DNA from: Eulemur rufifrons
Lineage: Eukaryota; Chordata; Mammalia; Primates; Lemuridae
Assembly (NCBI RefSeq): GCF_041146395.1
Contig: NC_090995.1
Span: forward strand, 10,766,501 to 10,830,500
DNA: 64,000 bases
Direction of reading: 5' to 3'
Positions 51,266-63,897 of the stretch are shown in pieces. Below the pieces are notes generated by a model, which did not search any database, was not told the DNA's origin, and was given only the letters and a program-made list of their open reading frames with translations. How positions within the stretch are numbered: the first letter of the stretch is position 1; every line of letters starts with the position of its first letter. The translations under genes were made by a program, and so were the position numbers.

Positions 51266-52754
51266 CGGTCATGCATCTCTGAACAACAGGAATGCGTTCT
51301 GAGCAGTGCGTCGTCAGGTGAGTTCGTTGCTGTGTGAAAAGCATAGCGTGTGTTTACACACACTGAGATGGTCCGGGCTGTACACGCCTAGGCCATACGA
51401 TGGAGCCTATTGACCCTGGTCCGCAGACCTGTACGGTATGTTACTCTACTGAATGCTGTCGGCAGCTGTAACACAATGGTAACTATTTATGTAGCTAAAC
51501 ATAAATAAACATATAAAAGGTACAGTAAAAGTACAGTATAAAAGATAAAAGCAGTGGCACACCTCTGTGGGGCACTTAGCATGAATGGAGCTTGCAGGAC
51601 TGGAAGTTGCTCTGGGTGAGTCAGTGAGTGAGTGGTGAGTTCCAAACACTGTACACTTAGGCTACACTGAAGTTATAAAAATATTTTTGGCCGGGCGCGG
51701 TGGCTCACGCCTGTAATCCTAGCTCTCTGGGAGGCCGAGGCGGGTGGATCGCTTGAGGTCAGGAGTTCGAGACCAGCCTGAGCAAGAGCGAGACCCCGTC
51801 TCTACTAAAAATAGAAAGAAATTATATGGACAACTAAAAATCTATATAGAAAAAATTAGCCGGGCATGGTGGCACATGCCTGTAGTCCCAGCTACTCGGG
51901 AGGCTGAGACAGGAGGATCGCTTGAGCTCAGGAGTTTGAGGTTGCTGTGAGCTAGGCTGACGCCACGGCACTCACTCTAGCCTGGGCAACAAAGTGAGAC
52001 TCTGTCTCAACAAAAAAAAAAAAAATATTTTTTTCTTCAACAATAAATTAACTTACTGTAACTTCTTTGCTTTATACACTTGTTATTTTTCTAAGTTTTG
52101 AACTCTTTTATAGTAATATCTTAAAACACATTTGTACGGCTGTACAAAAATATTTTCTTTCTTTATATCCTTATTCTATAAGCTTTTTTCTCTTCTATTT
52201 TTTTTTTTACTTTTTAAACTTTCTTTTTCAAAAAAGGACAAATCACACATTAGCCTAGGCCTATACAACATCATGACCAATATTACTGGCTCCCACCTCC
52301 ACATCTTGTCCCCCTGGAAGGTCTTCAGGGCAACAGCGCCCATGGAGCTGTCACCTCCTACATGACAATGCCTTCTTCTAGAATACCTAGTGAAGGACCT
52401 CCCTGCGGCTGTTTTACAGTTAACTTTTTTTGGTAAATAGAAAGAATACACTCTAAAATAACAATAAAAAGTATGATATAGTAAATAACATAAACCAGTA
52501 ACATAGTTGTTTATTGTCATCAAGAATGGTGTACTGTACATAATGGTATGTGTTATACTTTCATTCAACTGGCAGCGCTGGTTTGTTTACCCCGGCATCA
52601 CCACAAACGTGAGCAATGCATTGCACTAGGACATTATGACAGCCATAACATCACTGGGTGACAGGAACTTTTCAGCTCCATCATAATCTTATGGGACCTG
52701 CATCGTTTATATGGGCTTTCACTGACTGAAAAGTTACTATGCAGCTCATGGTTG
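51266..52754 (+). mobile_element. Non-autonomous DNA transposon (Tigger-like), both ends present, split by Alu
   Basis: Flanking TA at 51264-51265 and 52755-52756. The left end 'cggtcatgcatctctgaaca' pairs with the right end, whose complement begins 'caaccatgagctgcatagta'. The shared tcatg-gc core indicates terminal inverted repeats. Without the Alu at 51690-52024 it is about 1.15 kb. No transposase frame. Subfamily (Zombi/Tigger4-like) from memory. Confidence 0.65.
51690..52024 (+). repeat. Alu, strepsirrhine-type dimer, nested in the DNA transposon
   Basis: 'ggccgggcgcggtggctcac' start, poly-A tail, flanked by aaaaatattttt. Confidence 0.94.
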
Positions 52755-53003
52755 TATTTTAAGTATGGACCCAGAACTCATTCTACTCTAAAGATAGAGA
52801 TTCACCCAAGAATTGAATGCTGATTGTGGCAAATTGTTGGCTTGCCTGTGTTTTGGGTAGTTTATGAAATATCTAAATAATGACAAAGCATGCATGGTAG
52901 ATTGCTTCTAAAAGATACATTTCATTTAAAATTAGTTTTTAAAAATTATTGCTTAAAAGAAATCATCAAAGAATGAGAAAAGGAGATGGAAAAATATTTA
53001 TTT

Positions 53004-53359
<356 letters not shown>

Positions 53360-53454
53360 TGAATATCTTCTATGGGCTGGCTGTTTTGTAGGCACAAATG
53401 GCAACATGATAAAAGTGTCATTTATAAAAATCAATTCTAGGCAGACTAAAAATT

Positions 53455-53948
53455 TAAGTATAAAATCAACCTGAGTGCCCATCAACCGATGAGTGGATGA
53501 GTGGATAAAGAAAATGTGGTATATGTACGCACACACACACAATATATACACACACAGACACACAAACACACACACAAACACACACACACAGTGGAGTACT
53601 ACTCAGCCAAAAAAAGGAATGAAATAACGTCTTTTGTATCAACTTGGATGGAACTGGAGACCATTATCCCAAGTGAAGTATCTTAGGAATGGAAAAGCAA
53701 ATACTACATGCTCTCACTTACAAGTGGGAGCTAAACGAGGGGTAGATATGGTCATAAAGTGGTATTATGGACACTGAAAACTAAGAAGGGGGAAACCGAG
53801 AGGGCAGTGAGGGATAGAAATGTACACTGTTCTGGTGATGGGCACACCGAAAGCCCTGACTTCAGCATTATACGATTCATCTGTGTAACAAAAAAAACAG
53901 CAAACAAAAAAACTTGTACTCCCTAAATCTATTGAAATAAAAAAATAT
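53455..53948 (+). repeat. L1 3' end with (CA)n expansion and A-tail
   Basis: 'gcccatcaaccgatgagtgg', 'ggatggaactggagaccatt', 'ctcacttacaagtgggagct' and an AATAAAA tail. This is ORF2 end plus 3' UTR of a mid-age L1. A CA-rich run occupies 53528-53590. Confidence 0.85.
53528..53590. repeat. (CA)n microsatellite, imperfect
   Basis: CA repeats broken by AATATA and AGA, inside the L1 fragment. Confidence 0.85.
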
Positions 53949-56409
53949 ATTTAGATATCGTGGATAGCAAGGAAAGGAAAACACTGGGACACAAAAATCA
54001 CATCAAGCAAAGCACATCCTTGTGCATTCCTGCCACAAGCAGGTTGAATATTCCTGGTGTTATCACACCGTTCTTCCCCACTGCCATTCCTCCGTGAGTG
54101 GCACTTTGAGGAAAAGGCTGGCACTCAGCAGCTGCCTGTCTTAGGTTGGGTTACCGTATAAGCAAACTCAAAGGTAAGGATTTAAGTCAGAGTATTTTAC
54201 TTGGAAAAGGATCCTGAGAGGCACTAGTAGGGGAGAGGGGAAGTGGGAAGGAGAGGGAAGGGAGCCAATGAAGGGTGCGTTCTCATGCAGATTATGCAGG
54301 GGGGCAAACAGTGTCAAAAGTACCTCAGAGATACCCCCCAGCAGGTAGGCAGGTGAGGTGGCTGCGATTTTTAGTCACCAACTCCCTTCAGTCCCTGGTT
54401 GAAAGCTGCTTTGGGGGAGGGGAGAGACAATGAACTTCAGCCGTTCTAACTTCCCCTGCCTTTGGGCTAACCAGGAAGTGAGAAAAAAAAAAAACAAAAA
54501 CAAACAAACAAAAAACAAACAAACAACAACAAAAAAAAACCGCTCCGGTGAAGAGTTGCAGATGTGTAAAAATCCTCACACCTAGCCTTCTTATTCTTTC
54601 TACTACTGATTTTAAATGATTCTTTTTTTTTCATAATATGAAAATCTAAGCCTGCCTGGAGCAGGTAGGGAGTGGGGATAAAAAGAGGGAGAGAATTAAG
54701 GAGATTACAATTCAGTTCAACTGGTGTGTGCTGAACACTGTGTTAGATGCTGTGGAAACAGAAAAGAGATGTAACTCTTAAATTGTCATCCCCAGAGCTT
54801 ATGATATAATGGGATACTTATATACACGTGAAGCATTTAGGTGGCAATAAAGGGTGTATCGATTAGTTAAGCATCCATGTGAGTGATACAGATAAACATG
54901 CTAAGTGAGGAGAGAGGCATTTCCATGTTTAAAAGTAGCTCACACGCCTAGACCAGACCGGAGGATGACATGACAGTTGGAAACGAGGTGATCTAGGTGA
55001 CAAGCCCAGCGTGAGCAAAAATGTCACAGTCTTAGCTCTGTTGGTTTCTCCAGATCTCTCTTCACCCTTTTCTACCCTGATCGGTGCCAGAAAAGCTAGG
55101 CTTTATGGGCAAAATTAGCATATTATTTTTTTTTTGTCCTCTGGCTTTCAACAGCTGTATTTGGGGGTGGAGATGTCACATGAAGAGGTCAAAGGGAAGG
55201 AGGAGAGGGAGACTGGTGTATTACTATGTCAGTTCCCCTCCTGCAGGGTTGACACGGGTTAGCTGTTTCCCCTTAGTTAAGGCCTTTTTGGGAGGCCGTC
55301 TACACAGTTTCTCTCCGCTCCAGGTTCTGGGGTACCACACCACTCCTTGTAGCTTTCCCTAGACTCTGTCCCCGTCACTGTTACACTTTCCTCAGATTGC
55401 CAGAGTGTGCCACAGGTTTTCCATCAGTGCCCTGACTGGCAGGTGGGAATGGACTCCATGAGGGAAGAGTGAGATGTTTGGCAGAACTTGAGGAAAAGGT
55501 TCATGTTGCAAAGTGGGGGTGGGGGTGGGAGGATGGACATTGCTCTTTGACCTTTTCCTAAAGAAGAATGGTTTTCCAGATTTGAGGTCAACATTCTGAG
55601 TGAAGTTTTAGAAGTCCTGATTTACGTGTAAATGTCCACTTGCCCGTGGACCATCAGAGCCCTCCTTGGCCTCATCCGTTCTCTGCTCCACAGCTGTGAG
55701 CATGGAAGAGTCTCTGTGCGGTACCTCTCCCAGGCAGGCATCTATCAATTACCCTCTGCGCTTCTGTAACTGAAGTCTCAGCTGATGATAAAAGGAGCAC
55801 CTGAAACCGTCCAAATAGGCTGAACTGAACAACAGGCCATTTTATTCTAAATCATCCAGTTTTGCCTGTGAGGAAAGAGGCTGAAAGTTTTTCTTCTGGT
55901 TCTGTTTCTTTGAAAAGGAAATGCAACTTTAGCAATTTCCCCTTTTTAGTGTTGGCTTACAAACTCCCAAGGGGAATCACTTAGAGAGTGGATCTGAGAA
56001 TTCGAGCTGCTTTCCCCGCCATCTGTGTAAGGATTATGGGTGCACAAGTTCTAGATTGCGGCTTTCTGACCTCTGGCAACCATTTAGGGGAAACAAATAC
56101 ATCATTTACAAAAGATTGCAACATGATAACCTCAAAGTATCATCTTAAAACTTCTATGCAAAATGCTCAAGCTCTAGTGAACTAGATTCACATACCCTGA
56201 TTACTGTGCCTTAGTTTCTCTCTGTATCAGTAGTTTTCATCAGCTAATCTCTTCACTGCCCGTGACCATTGTACCTTTTTTCTCTACTGACCCAGTAAAA
56301 GAATAGTCCTAAATTGCTAATTAAAAAGGAAAGAAAGCCTGGACAGGCCACTTAGCAATTTGGAAGCAGCCACATTGTATCAGATGCAAATATTATTCTT
56401 TTTGCAAGT
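53949..56409. other. Intergenic, unique
   Basis: An (AAAC)n-type A-rich stretch at 54482-54539 is the only simple feature. No gene or named repeat recognised. The frames seen (up to 92 codons) lack domains. Confidence 0.45.
54482..54539. repeat. A-rich (AAAC)n-like simple repeat
   Basis: Run of A with interspersed C, e.g. 'aaacaaacaaacaa'. Not attached to a recognisable retroposon. Confidence 0.8.
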
Positions 56410-57000
56410 GGAACTTCCAATGCCCCAGGGCCTTTAGTGAGACTGTTTTGGTAAACACCATGACTCGGGTACAATACTGCAATGCAATCTAACACTAACC
56501 ACCCAAAGTTAGTGCAGACTCCAACAGGTTAAGGGCACAGTCCCCAGGAAAACTGCCTTCACTTCAGATGCCAGCAGCAAGGTTGGGACTTCCCAGGCCC
56601 CCTGCACCTCTGGCCAACTGGCTACAAATTGAGATGATCCGATGGCCCCCACAGGTTCAATAATTCATCAGACTTACAGGACTCAGGAAAGCACTGTATT
56701 TATGATTACTGTTTTGTTATTATAGATAAAATCAGGACCAGCTAAATGAAAAGTCACCAAGGGTGAGGTCTGAGAGGGTCCCAAATGCAGAATTTCCATG
56801 CCTGAAAGGAGTCAGGATGTGTCACCCTTCCTGGCACACCAATGTGTCCAACAGCCAGGAAGTTCCACTGAGCTTTGATGTCCAGAGGTTTTATTGAGGT
56901 TTCATTGTGTAGGCATGATTGATTGAATCATTGGTCCTGTGATTGAACTCAAACTCCAATCTCCTCCCCTCCCCAGAGATCAGCAGGTGAGGTTTATGTC
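56410..57000. repeat. Probable old LTR
   Basis: 'ggttaagggcacagtcccca', 'acttcccaggccccctgcac', 'gggtcccaaatgcagaattt' and 'ttgattgaatcattggtcct' recall an old mammalian ERV LTR, probably antisense. No internal genes. Family not named. Confidence 0.4.
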
Positions 57001-57099
57001 ATGTGGCAAAGAATCTAGAGGGTTGCATAATTTACCATAACTTAATATGCAATAGATGCTCCATTACATATGTTATTACCTGTGCACCTCTGTATGCTC

Positions 57100-57560
57100 T
57101 TAAATCAGGGGTTAGGTCTGGCTGTATAAAACAAAAAAGCCCTAAACACAATGGCTTAACCAAGATAAAAGTTTATTTTCATCACACAAAGGTAGGCAAT
57201 CCAGGGCTGAAATGATGGTTCAATGGTCATAAGGGACTCCGGTTCCTTCTATCATTCCTCCACCATCCTATACATAACTTCCAAAGTCAAATAACTTTAT
57301 AGTCCAAGATGGCTACTAAAACTCAAGCCATCATTTTCAGGAAGAGAGAATAAGGATAAGAGAGATACTTCCCAACTGGATCAGTTCGCTTTAAGCAGCT
57401 AATCCCAAAGCCCCATGTAACACTTGCACTTATATATCATGGCTAGAACTTAGTCTAACTGTAAGAGAGGCTGAAAAAAAAAATCTTTCAGCTGGGCACA
57501 TAGTCATCCCTCCAAAAATACTGGAGTTCTCTTCCTAAGGAAGAAGACAAGAAGATGCTG
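57100..57560. repeat. Possible old LTR or MER repeat
   Basis: 'caatggcttaaccaagataa', 'aagtttattttcatcacaca' and 'gttctcttcctaaggaagaa' have the look of an antisense LTR with a poly(A) signal region. Uncertain. Confidence 0.35.
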
Positions 57561-59869
57561 TTTAAGCAGCTAGCATTGTCTGCCATGTTGCATTTATTTT
57601 AATTTTAAAAAATAATTCAAAAAATAAACTTTTCAGAGAGAGATTCCATTATGAGAATGTGAACATTATATCAGAAAGTTAATGTAATATAGAGCTACAG
57701 CTTAATGAAAGAAGTACTTTTTCATAGAGATCATACATTTGGAATACATACCAGAATTGAAATACAATTACATTTGCTTCCCTGTGCCAGTTCCTACCAT
57801 ACATATGGATATAATTTTGCTCAGAAGTATATTGCACATATTTCAAAAATAGTTATTGAAAAAAGTTTCTCTCCATGTGTGTTTCTGGTAACTAAATTCA
57901 CAATTCATGAATATGGTAGGGATGGAGGTAAAAATTGCTCTCATTCTGTCATTTCCCATATTGCTCCAGAGAGAATGCCAGTTTCCAACATACACAGTCT
58001 GAGAACTCCGACCCTACCCAGGCAGGTTCATGGGAAAGGGAAAGGGAGTTGACTTGGGCAAGAAGGAGTAACAAAAGTGAAATGCTAAAGGTGAAAAAAA
58101 AAAAAAAACACCCAGATTAATAACAAGTTTTTAAAACTTATCAATACTAGTAATTAAAAAAAAAAAAAAAGAAATTTAGTGCATAAAACCGAACTAGCAG
58201 TGGCCATACCAAGGATGCTTTCTGTTTTAGCTCCACCTACAGACCCACCCCCAAACTACCCAAAATAGTCAGTGGAAAAATAGCAGCGTGCCTACTATGT
58301 AAATATATCTTCCAGTAATGTCTTCTAGTCCAGAGCTGCACCCCTCACTCTGTTCATTCAAATTTTTAACTCAAATTCTATCTTATATAGATATACGGGG
58401 GCCACCAGTGAGAACTGGCTATTGTCCTGTAGGAAGCAGAGTTCAGTAGTTGCAACAGAGACCTTGTGGCCCCAAACCCTAAACTATTTACTAAGTGGCC
58501 CTTGACAGAAAATATTTGCTGAATCCTTCTTTACTGCACAAAGTTGATATGCATTCATTTATAGCCCAAGTATTTATTAAGCACCTGTGTATCAAGTACT
58601 GTGCTCTTATTTTCTATGTAAGGAGATTTCAGATGAATGAAACAGACATATAACTAATGAAAATGTTCACTAAGTGCTTCCTCAGGGGCAAAAATAAGTT
58701 GCAATGCGAACGTACCTAGGAGGCATTAACCTAGATATTGCGGAGGGGTTCTGTAACCCAGAGAGGCTTCCCGATTCAAATGGTGTCTAAGCGGAAACTG
58801 GATGGTGAGTAGAAGTTAGCCAGGCAAAGAGGCAGAAGGAACAGCAAGTACAAAAACCCAGAGATAAATCAGAAAACTTCAAATATTTCAGAGAAGAGAG
58901 TGAAAAAAGGTCAGCCAAGGTTTCAGATATCAATGTCAGATTGATCACATGGGTAGTGGATGGAAGAACTGTCATTCATTTACTAAAATAACACAAGATG
59001 GGCCACTGGCCCAAGGCCAGAAAATGTAGCCATCCAGGGTGTCTTGGAGCAGAAGGTGGGAAGTGACTGTTAAGGGACACTGAAACACCAGAGTAAAAGT
59101 TGGCTGTGGAGGAGGGTGACAAGACAGGAGTTGAGGGGTGGGATGAAATGTAACAGCAAGCCAGTATCCCTGACCTGGCCAGGGAGGTGGTGGTCTTGCT
59201 GGTGGTGTTCAGGGTTTTAAAGGACAATTCATAAGCAAAGATTCTCAGCTGTTCTCTCTTTAAGGGCCTACCCTCTGGCTGTAAGCTTTGCTTCTCTAGC
59301 AAATGAAGATAAAATTGCCCTCTTCATTAATCTTTCCAAATCCTTCTGCGGTCCACATCTGAAATTCTTTTGGAGATTATAAAGCCTTTTATTCCAGGAT
59401 TAGAGATAGAGACTTAAAATGCAAATGTTGAATGAAGTTAAAATATTGCAGTTCATTCTGACTAACGTACAATCAGGCAATGAGCCAACCAGATGTTGTC
59501 AGATCCTTTCCAGTTTTAATTTATGGCATGTTAGGGAAGGGAAAGAGTCTCTAAGATCCTTACTTATTATGGGCTAGTCTTGTTTATCCTCAAATGGAGC
59601 TAAGAAGGAATGAGTAAAAGCTAAGAAGATACTCTGTCAGATTCAGGGAATGTGTGTTCTTTTATTTTAGTTGACATATGTCTTGTTGTGTAAGATACTG
59701 TATATATTTTTAAAATAATTATTTGAGAGTATTGTTACGGATATACCACTTTTAAGGGGAAGATCTTTTCCCCCAGTTTATTGCTATTTGGTTTGAACAT
59801 TTCATTTAATTTTTAGAATTTTTGCCTGACTCCTCTACCCCAACAAAAAGGTCTAGATTTGGTGTATCT
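57561..59869. other. Intergenic; one small MER-type fragment
   Basis: About 58440-58540 ('cagtagttgcaacagagacc', 'aaactatttactaagtggcc') matches a common mammalian repeat I cannot name. A-runs at 58096-58108 and 58157-58170. Otherwise unique, no gene. Confidence 0.45.
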
Positions 59870-60068
59870 TAGGTGCTCCCCACAAGCTTGGCCACACCAT
59901 GCATACCTTTTCGTCACCTGTTGTCTGTTTAGTTCTCTCCCTAACTAGGTGTTAAATCTCCATGAAGGCAGGGACCATTCAGTTTTGGTTGTTGTATGTT
60001 TCCCAGTTCATAGCTCAGTGTCTGACATGTAGTAGGTGCTCAACAAATATTCTTGACTGAATAAATGA
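59870..60068 (+). repeat. L2 LINE 3' end
   Basis: 'ccatgaaggcagggaccatt' and 'tagtaggtgctcaacaaata' with a TGACTGAATAAATGA end, the L2 terminus. Confidence 0.75.
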
Positions 60069-60269
60069 TAATAATATTGAAATATTGTGTATATTTCTTC
60101 GATTTGTAACTACAAGTAGTCTATTGTTTTGTATATGTCAATTAGCAGAGAAAAAAGTGTAATTCTGCTCTATAAGCATTTTTAGGAGATATTTCACACC
60201 TGATTAAAAAGTTTAAACTATAAGAATTTTTTCTTAGCATATGGTCTTATTAAATATGTATTGCATTAT

Positions 60270-60860
60270 GTAGAGGCAAAGGGAAAGCTTCCCCTTTGCC
60301 CTATGAAGGTTTGCTGGAAAAAGCAACTGACAGATGGCAGATTAATAGAGGAAAGGACATACACAATTTATTTTCACATGCGTAACACCAGGGAATCACC
60401 AATCACAGGAGAATGATTACCCAATACGGTACAGATGTTTATATTTTCCCGTCATAGTGGAAGGGGAGATGGGAGAAGTGTGGCGATTTAAGGGCTAGGA
60501 AATGATTTTTAGGGGAAAATGAATGGATTTGGAGAACATACAGTGGCCTGGGACAAAGTATGTTGGGCCCACAGCAGACGATGGTTTGTGACAAAACTTT
60601 GTCCAGGTGTGTTGACGGACTTCAGTCTTTCTTCCCGCAGTACGAGTTAAGTTAATGAAAACTCAGGGAAGGCAATTGTGTTCTTCTTTGGCAGGTCTGG
60701 TTTCTAGGTGGATAAGGGAACTTCAGAGAACAACTTCACCCTGTGCTTTGGGAGAGACAGGACTTAGAGATAGGAGTGGGGAAGGTCAGAGAGACCCTGA
60801 AGGACGTCTACGCACCATATTTTGAGTTATCAGTTTCTGCGCTCCAGCAATTAGGTGTTC
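60270..60860. repeat. Probable old ERV LTR
   Basis: 'aagcttcccctttgccctat', 'agcaactgacagatggcaga', 'aggagaatgattacccaata' and 'ttctttggcaggtctggttt' match, to my memory, an old mammalian ERV LTR in antisense. Degenerate, no internal genes. Family not named. Confidence 0.45.
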
Positions 60861-61440
60861 CAGACAAATTTTATGACTTTTCTTCATTGCACATTTCTTT
60901 AAAACTGATCTTGCTCTATTTTTCCAAGGGCATTTGCATTAAATATGCAAAATACTAACGCTCTGAAGAAAAATATTTTGAAATATTAAGAATTATTTCT
61001 ATTTCTACGTAAAAAGAAAGTGATTTTTTTTTTCTAGCAATGGAATTTCAAATTCAAATAGTCATTTTGGAGTTTTTATATGTTTCTTTGCTCCCTCTTG
61101 ATCTCTCCCCTCCCACATTCCACTTTATTGATAGTATAGAAAAGTTGGTTTATTCCAGCATCATTTTTATTTGCAATGGCTTTTAGCAGCTTTCTTAGGT
61201 TTATAAACTTGTGAGTATGTAGTTATAAACACAAGTTGTTTTGTATACCCTTTGTAGAGCATGTAGGGAAAGTGACATGGGAATAAATTCAAGCTTTTCC
61301 TCTCTTCTTTTTTTTAAGGACATAAACCATGGGAACACTCACAAGCGCAGGAGGGACTTAGTGGACAAAGAAACTAAATTTTGTAGCGCCACGGAAGTGA
61401 AGTAATGGATAACTCCAGAGGTATTTATGCGGTGTCCTAT
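60861..61440. other. Intergenic sequence upstream of the CpG island
   Basis: AT-rich, without recognised repeats. Base composition changes sharply to GC-rich after about 61,440. Confidence 0.6.
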
Positions 61441-61588
61441 TTAAAAATCTCCCTCAAGGACGTCCACGAGGCCCTCGTCTGGCTTCACCCGGCAGGGCAG
61501 CACGGCCCAGACCCCTGAGGACGCGGCCGCCCGCGCGGGAGCCGCGGTGGCGAGGACGCGGGCGGGACTCCGGGAGGAAGGACCGAAA

Positions 61589-61607
61589 ACTACAATTCCC
61601 AGAGTGC
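61589..61607 (+). promoter_or_regulatory. ZNF143/Staf (SBS) site
   Basis: ACTACAATTCCCAGAGTGC matches the extended SBS consensus ACTACAnnTCCCAGAATGC with one difference. Such sites lie close to transcription starts in CpG-island promoters. Confidence 0.75.
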
Positions 61608-61867
61608 TGCGCGCGGGGCCCGGCGCGCGCCCCTCGCCCCGCCCCCCCCGCGGCCGCGGCTCGCGGGGCTGAGGTGAGAGGACGCCCGGCGCCGGCCGGG
61701 GCTCGGCGGGGCCGCGCGGGAGGGCGCGCGTCCGCGGGTGCGCGCGCGCGGGGCTAGCACGGCGCCTCCGGGGGCCGCGGGGAGGCGCCGGGGCTTCGGG
61801 AGCCCGGGCGGTGTGGCTGCGTTCTTGGCGCCATCGGGAAGAAGCGAGCGGAGGAACGGGTGTCGAG
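61608..61867 (+). other. KLHL8: Probable first non-coding exon ending at a splice donor
   Basis: A strong donor GAG|gtaagc occurs at 61868, about 260 bp after the SBS site, in the middle of the island. The start is not determined. Assignment as KLHL8 exon 1 is by position. Confidence 0.4.
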
Positions 61868-62391
61868 GTAAGCGGACGCTCGGCTGCGCTCGCGCCCCTC
61901 TTCCTGTGTGCGGTGCCGTCTGCTCACGCCAGCGCCTCCCGCAGCCCGGCCCGAGACGCAGCGCCGCCCGAGCTGGCGCCCCCGGCGCGCGGAAACTCGA
62001 GCCCTCGTGCGGCCACGCAAACTCCGCAGCTGAGCGCGTTTGGGGCCCGGATCCCGCCCCCGTCGCTCCCCGGCACAGCTTCTGTCGCCTCCGTGGGCGC
62101 AGGGTCCTGTTGTCCGAGAGGAGCCCCGGCGTCGGGCTCTGTCCGCCTCGCCAGCGGCTCCTCGGTGCCCTCCTCCCAGCCTCGCGGAGAAGAGAGAGGC
62201 AGGTGCTTCGCGGGGTCCGGGGAGGGAGCGGGCGCGGTGCGGCTGGCGCGGGGTCGGGGCCGGGGAGGGCGGCCGGACGCCCCCAGGATCCCGGCCTGCG
62301 GGGGCGAGGCCAGGGGGCCATCTGCGGCCGCGCCTCGGGGGTACTCGCAGCCCACCCAGGGGTTACCCGCCTGCCTGCCCGGGACCTGCCC

Positions 62392-62423
62392 GCCCGGGTC
62401 GCTGCCTGCCCGGGTCGCTGCCT
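62392..62423. repeat. 16-bp tandem duplication in the CpG island
   Basis: gcccgggtcgctgcct occurs twice in tandem within a region rich in related CCTGCCCGGG units. Confidence 0.85.
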
Positions 62424-62580
62424 GCCCCGGGGCGAGGGCAGCGCTACTCGTCCGGGACTTGCCCTCCTGGGGGCTGCGTGCCTGTCCGGGACTTGCCCTT
62501 ACTCGGGGCTTGCTGGCCGGGCCGGGGGTACCTTCCCTGGCGCGGTGCTGCAGACCGTGTCCGAGGGTGCCTCCTGGTGT

Positions 62581-63547
62581 GACACCAGAAACTGCAGCCT
62601 CTTTCAAAACAAGCAGCCGCACGGTGGAGTTGTTTTACTGCCACGGATGACAGCTCCCTGCGCCTTCCATTAAGTTCTGGGCTTACTGAGCTTGCTGGTT
62701 TCTCCAGGGAGGACGCTTGGGAATAGTTGGCATTTTCTAGCCCGCGCCTCGTCCTTTACCGGACTTGCATCGTCCTAGCGTTTGGGCGCGCTCTGGCTTT
62801 TGCATTCTTCCCTCTTGGCAGTGTTTATCGGGTGACTTTTCGTAGAACACTCAACTTTTTTTTCAGTATTCCTTTTAATCTGTTTGAATTGCATAACGTC
62901 ATTTTTGACTCTATCCTAAGCTACTGTTGCCACTTTGGGAGGATACTTTGAGAAAGGGGTCCTTAGAACCTGCATTGGCCAAGTGTTTTGAGTACTGGCT
63001 GCACGTGTTTTCCTTTGCATTGTTTTTCTCCTGTATAAATTGATGATTGTTAGGCTCTGGGTGTTCTTCATTATCTCTCTATGAGGAAATCCTCTGCCTG
63101 AACCTCCCTCGAGTCCTGGCCCTGCCAAAAGGTGCACTTGGGTAAGCAGAGGGCCGCGGCTAATGCTGCCAGCGCCTGGAAAGCTCCTTGGAGGTGGCTT
63201 TAGCATTAGCTGCTGCTTTTCCTCCTACTTCCTCCTGGCAGTTTGTCAGTCAAACTGACCCACTTCCAACTTTTAGTCATTCTATACATTGCTGTTAACT
63301 CACCAATTGCATATACATACATATAAAATATGTCTCAAGCTACCGTATTCAACTACATATGTGCACTTAAAGCTGCTGACTTTTTAACCATTTGATTAGA
63401 CTTCTGTTACTGTTTTTTAAGATGCTATATTCTGTAATAATTTGTTTTTTAAGATGCTATATTCTGTAATAATTACAAGTTCTGCATCCTGACAAGAAAC
63501 TCAGTTCACAGTCAGTGAGAGTAATTTTTTAAAACCAGTATTTTCAC
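62581..63547 (+). other. KLHL8: Probable KLHL8 intron 1
   Basis: Unique sequence after the island with a 32-bp tandem duplication at 63412-63475. No coding exon seen. Confidence 0.4.
63412..63475. repeat. Recent 32-bp tandem duplication
   Basis: Copies at 63412-63443 and 63444-63475 (gttttttaagatgctatatt followed by ctgtaataattt/a) are identical except for the last base. Confidence 0.92.
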
Positions 63548-63833
63548 CGGGCCAAGTGGCTCACACCTGTAATCCTAGCACTTTGGAAGGCTGAGGTGGA
63601 ATGAGTGCTTGAGGCCAGGAATTTGAGACTGGCCTGAGCAAGATCAAGACACCGGCTCTACAAAAAATAGAAAAAGTAGATGAGTGTGGTAGTTTGCACC
63701 TGTAGTCCCAGCTACTTGGGAAGCTGAGGCAGGAGAATTGTTGGAACCCAAGAGTTTGAGGTTGCAGTGAGCTATGATCACCCACTGCACTCTATAGCTC
63801 AGGAGACAGAGCAAGACCCTGTCTCAAAAACAA
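63548..63833 (+). repeat. AluJ-like (old type)
   Basis: 'gggccaagtggctcacacct' to 'agaccctgtctcaaaaacaa', with 'cctagcactttggaaggc' and a short linker. Diverged. Confidence 0.85.
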
Positions 63834-63897
63834 AAAAACAATGTTTCCTCATTTATTAAGAAGAAAATGAGGTAAATAAATTTTGATCCCACCCACT

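Larger units (their letters stand above)
61440..62580 (+). promoter_or_regulatory. KLHL8: CpG-island promoter, probably KLHL8
   Basis: About 1.1 kb of very GC- and CpG-rich DNA with GC boxes (e.g. 61636-61649), a ZNF143/SBS motif and no TATA box, the form of a housekeeping promoter. KLHL8 (a Kelch/BTB adaptor of CUL3 ubiquitin ligase) follows HSD17B13 on the same strand in human, so this is the expected place for its first, non-coding exon. No KLHL8 coding sequence is in the window, so the name rests on synteny alone. Long open frames on both strands (243-311 codons) arise from the GC bias. Confidence 0.6.

Noticed and set aside
52176..52568. 130-codon minus-strand open frame
   Set aside because: It lies within the non-autonomous DNA transposon at 51266-52754 and does not resemble a transposase.
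53501..53686. Frame rich in THTQ repeats
   Set aside because: It translates the (CA)n run in an L1 3' end.
61590..62673. Long open frames on both strands of the CpG island (311, 279, 243, 232 and 180 codons)
   Set aside because: They overlap in several frames on both strands, consist largely of Ala, Arg, Gly, Pro and Ser, and show no domain. GC-rich DNA lacks stop codons by chance.
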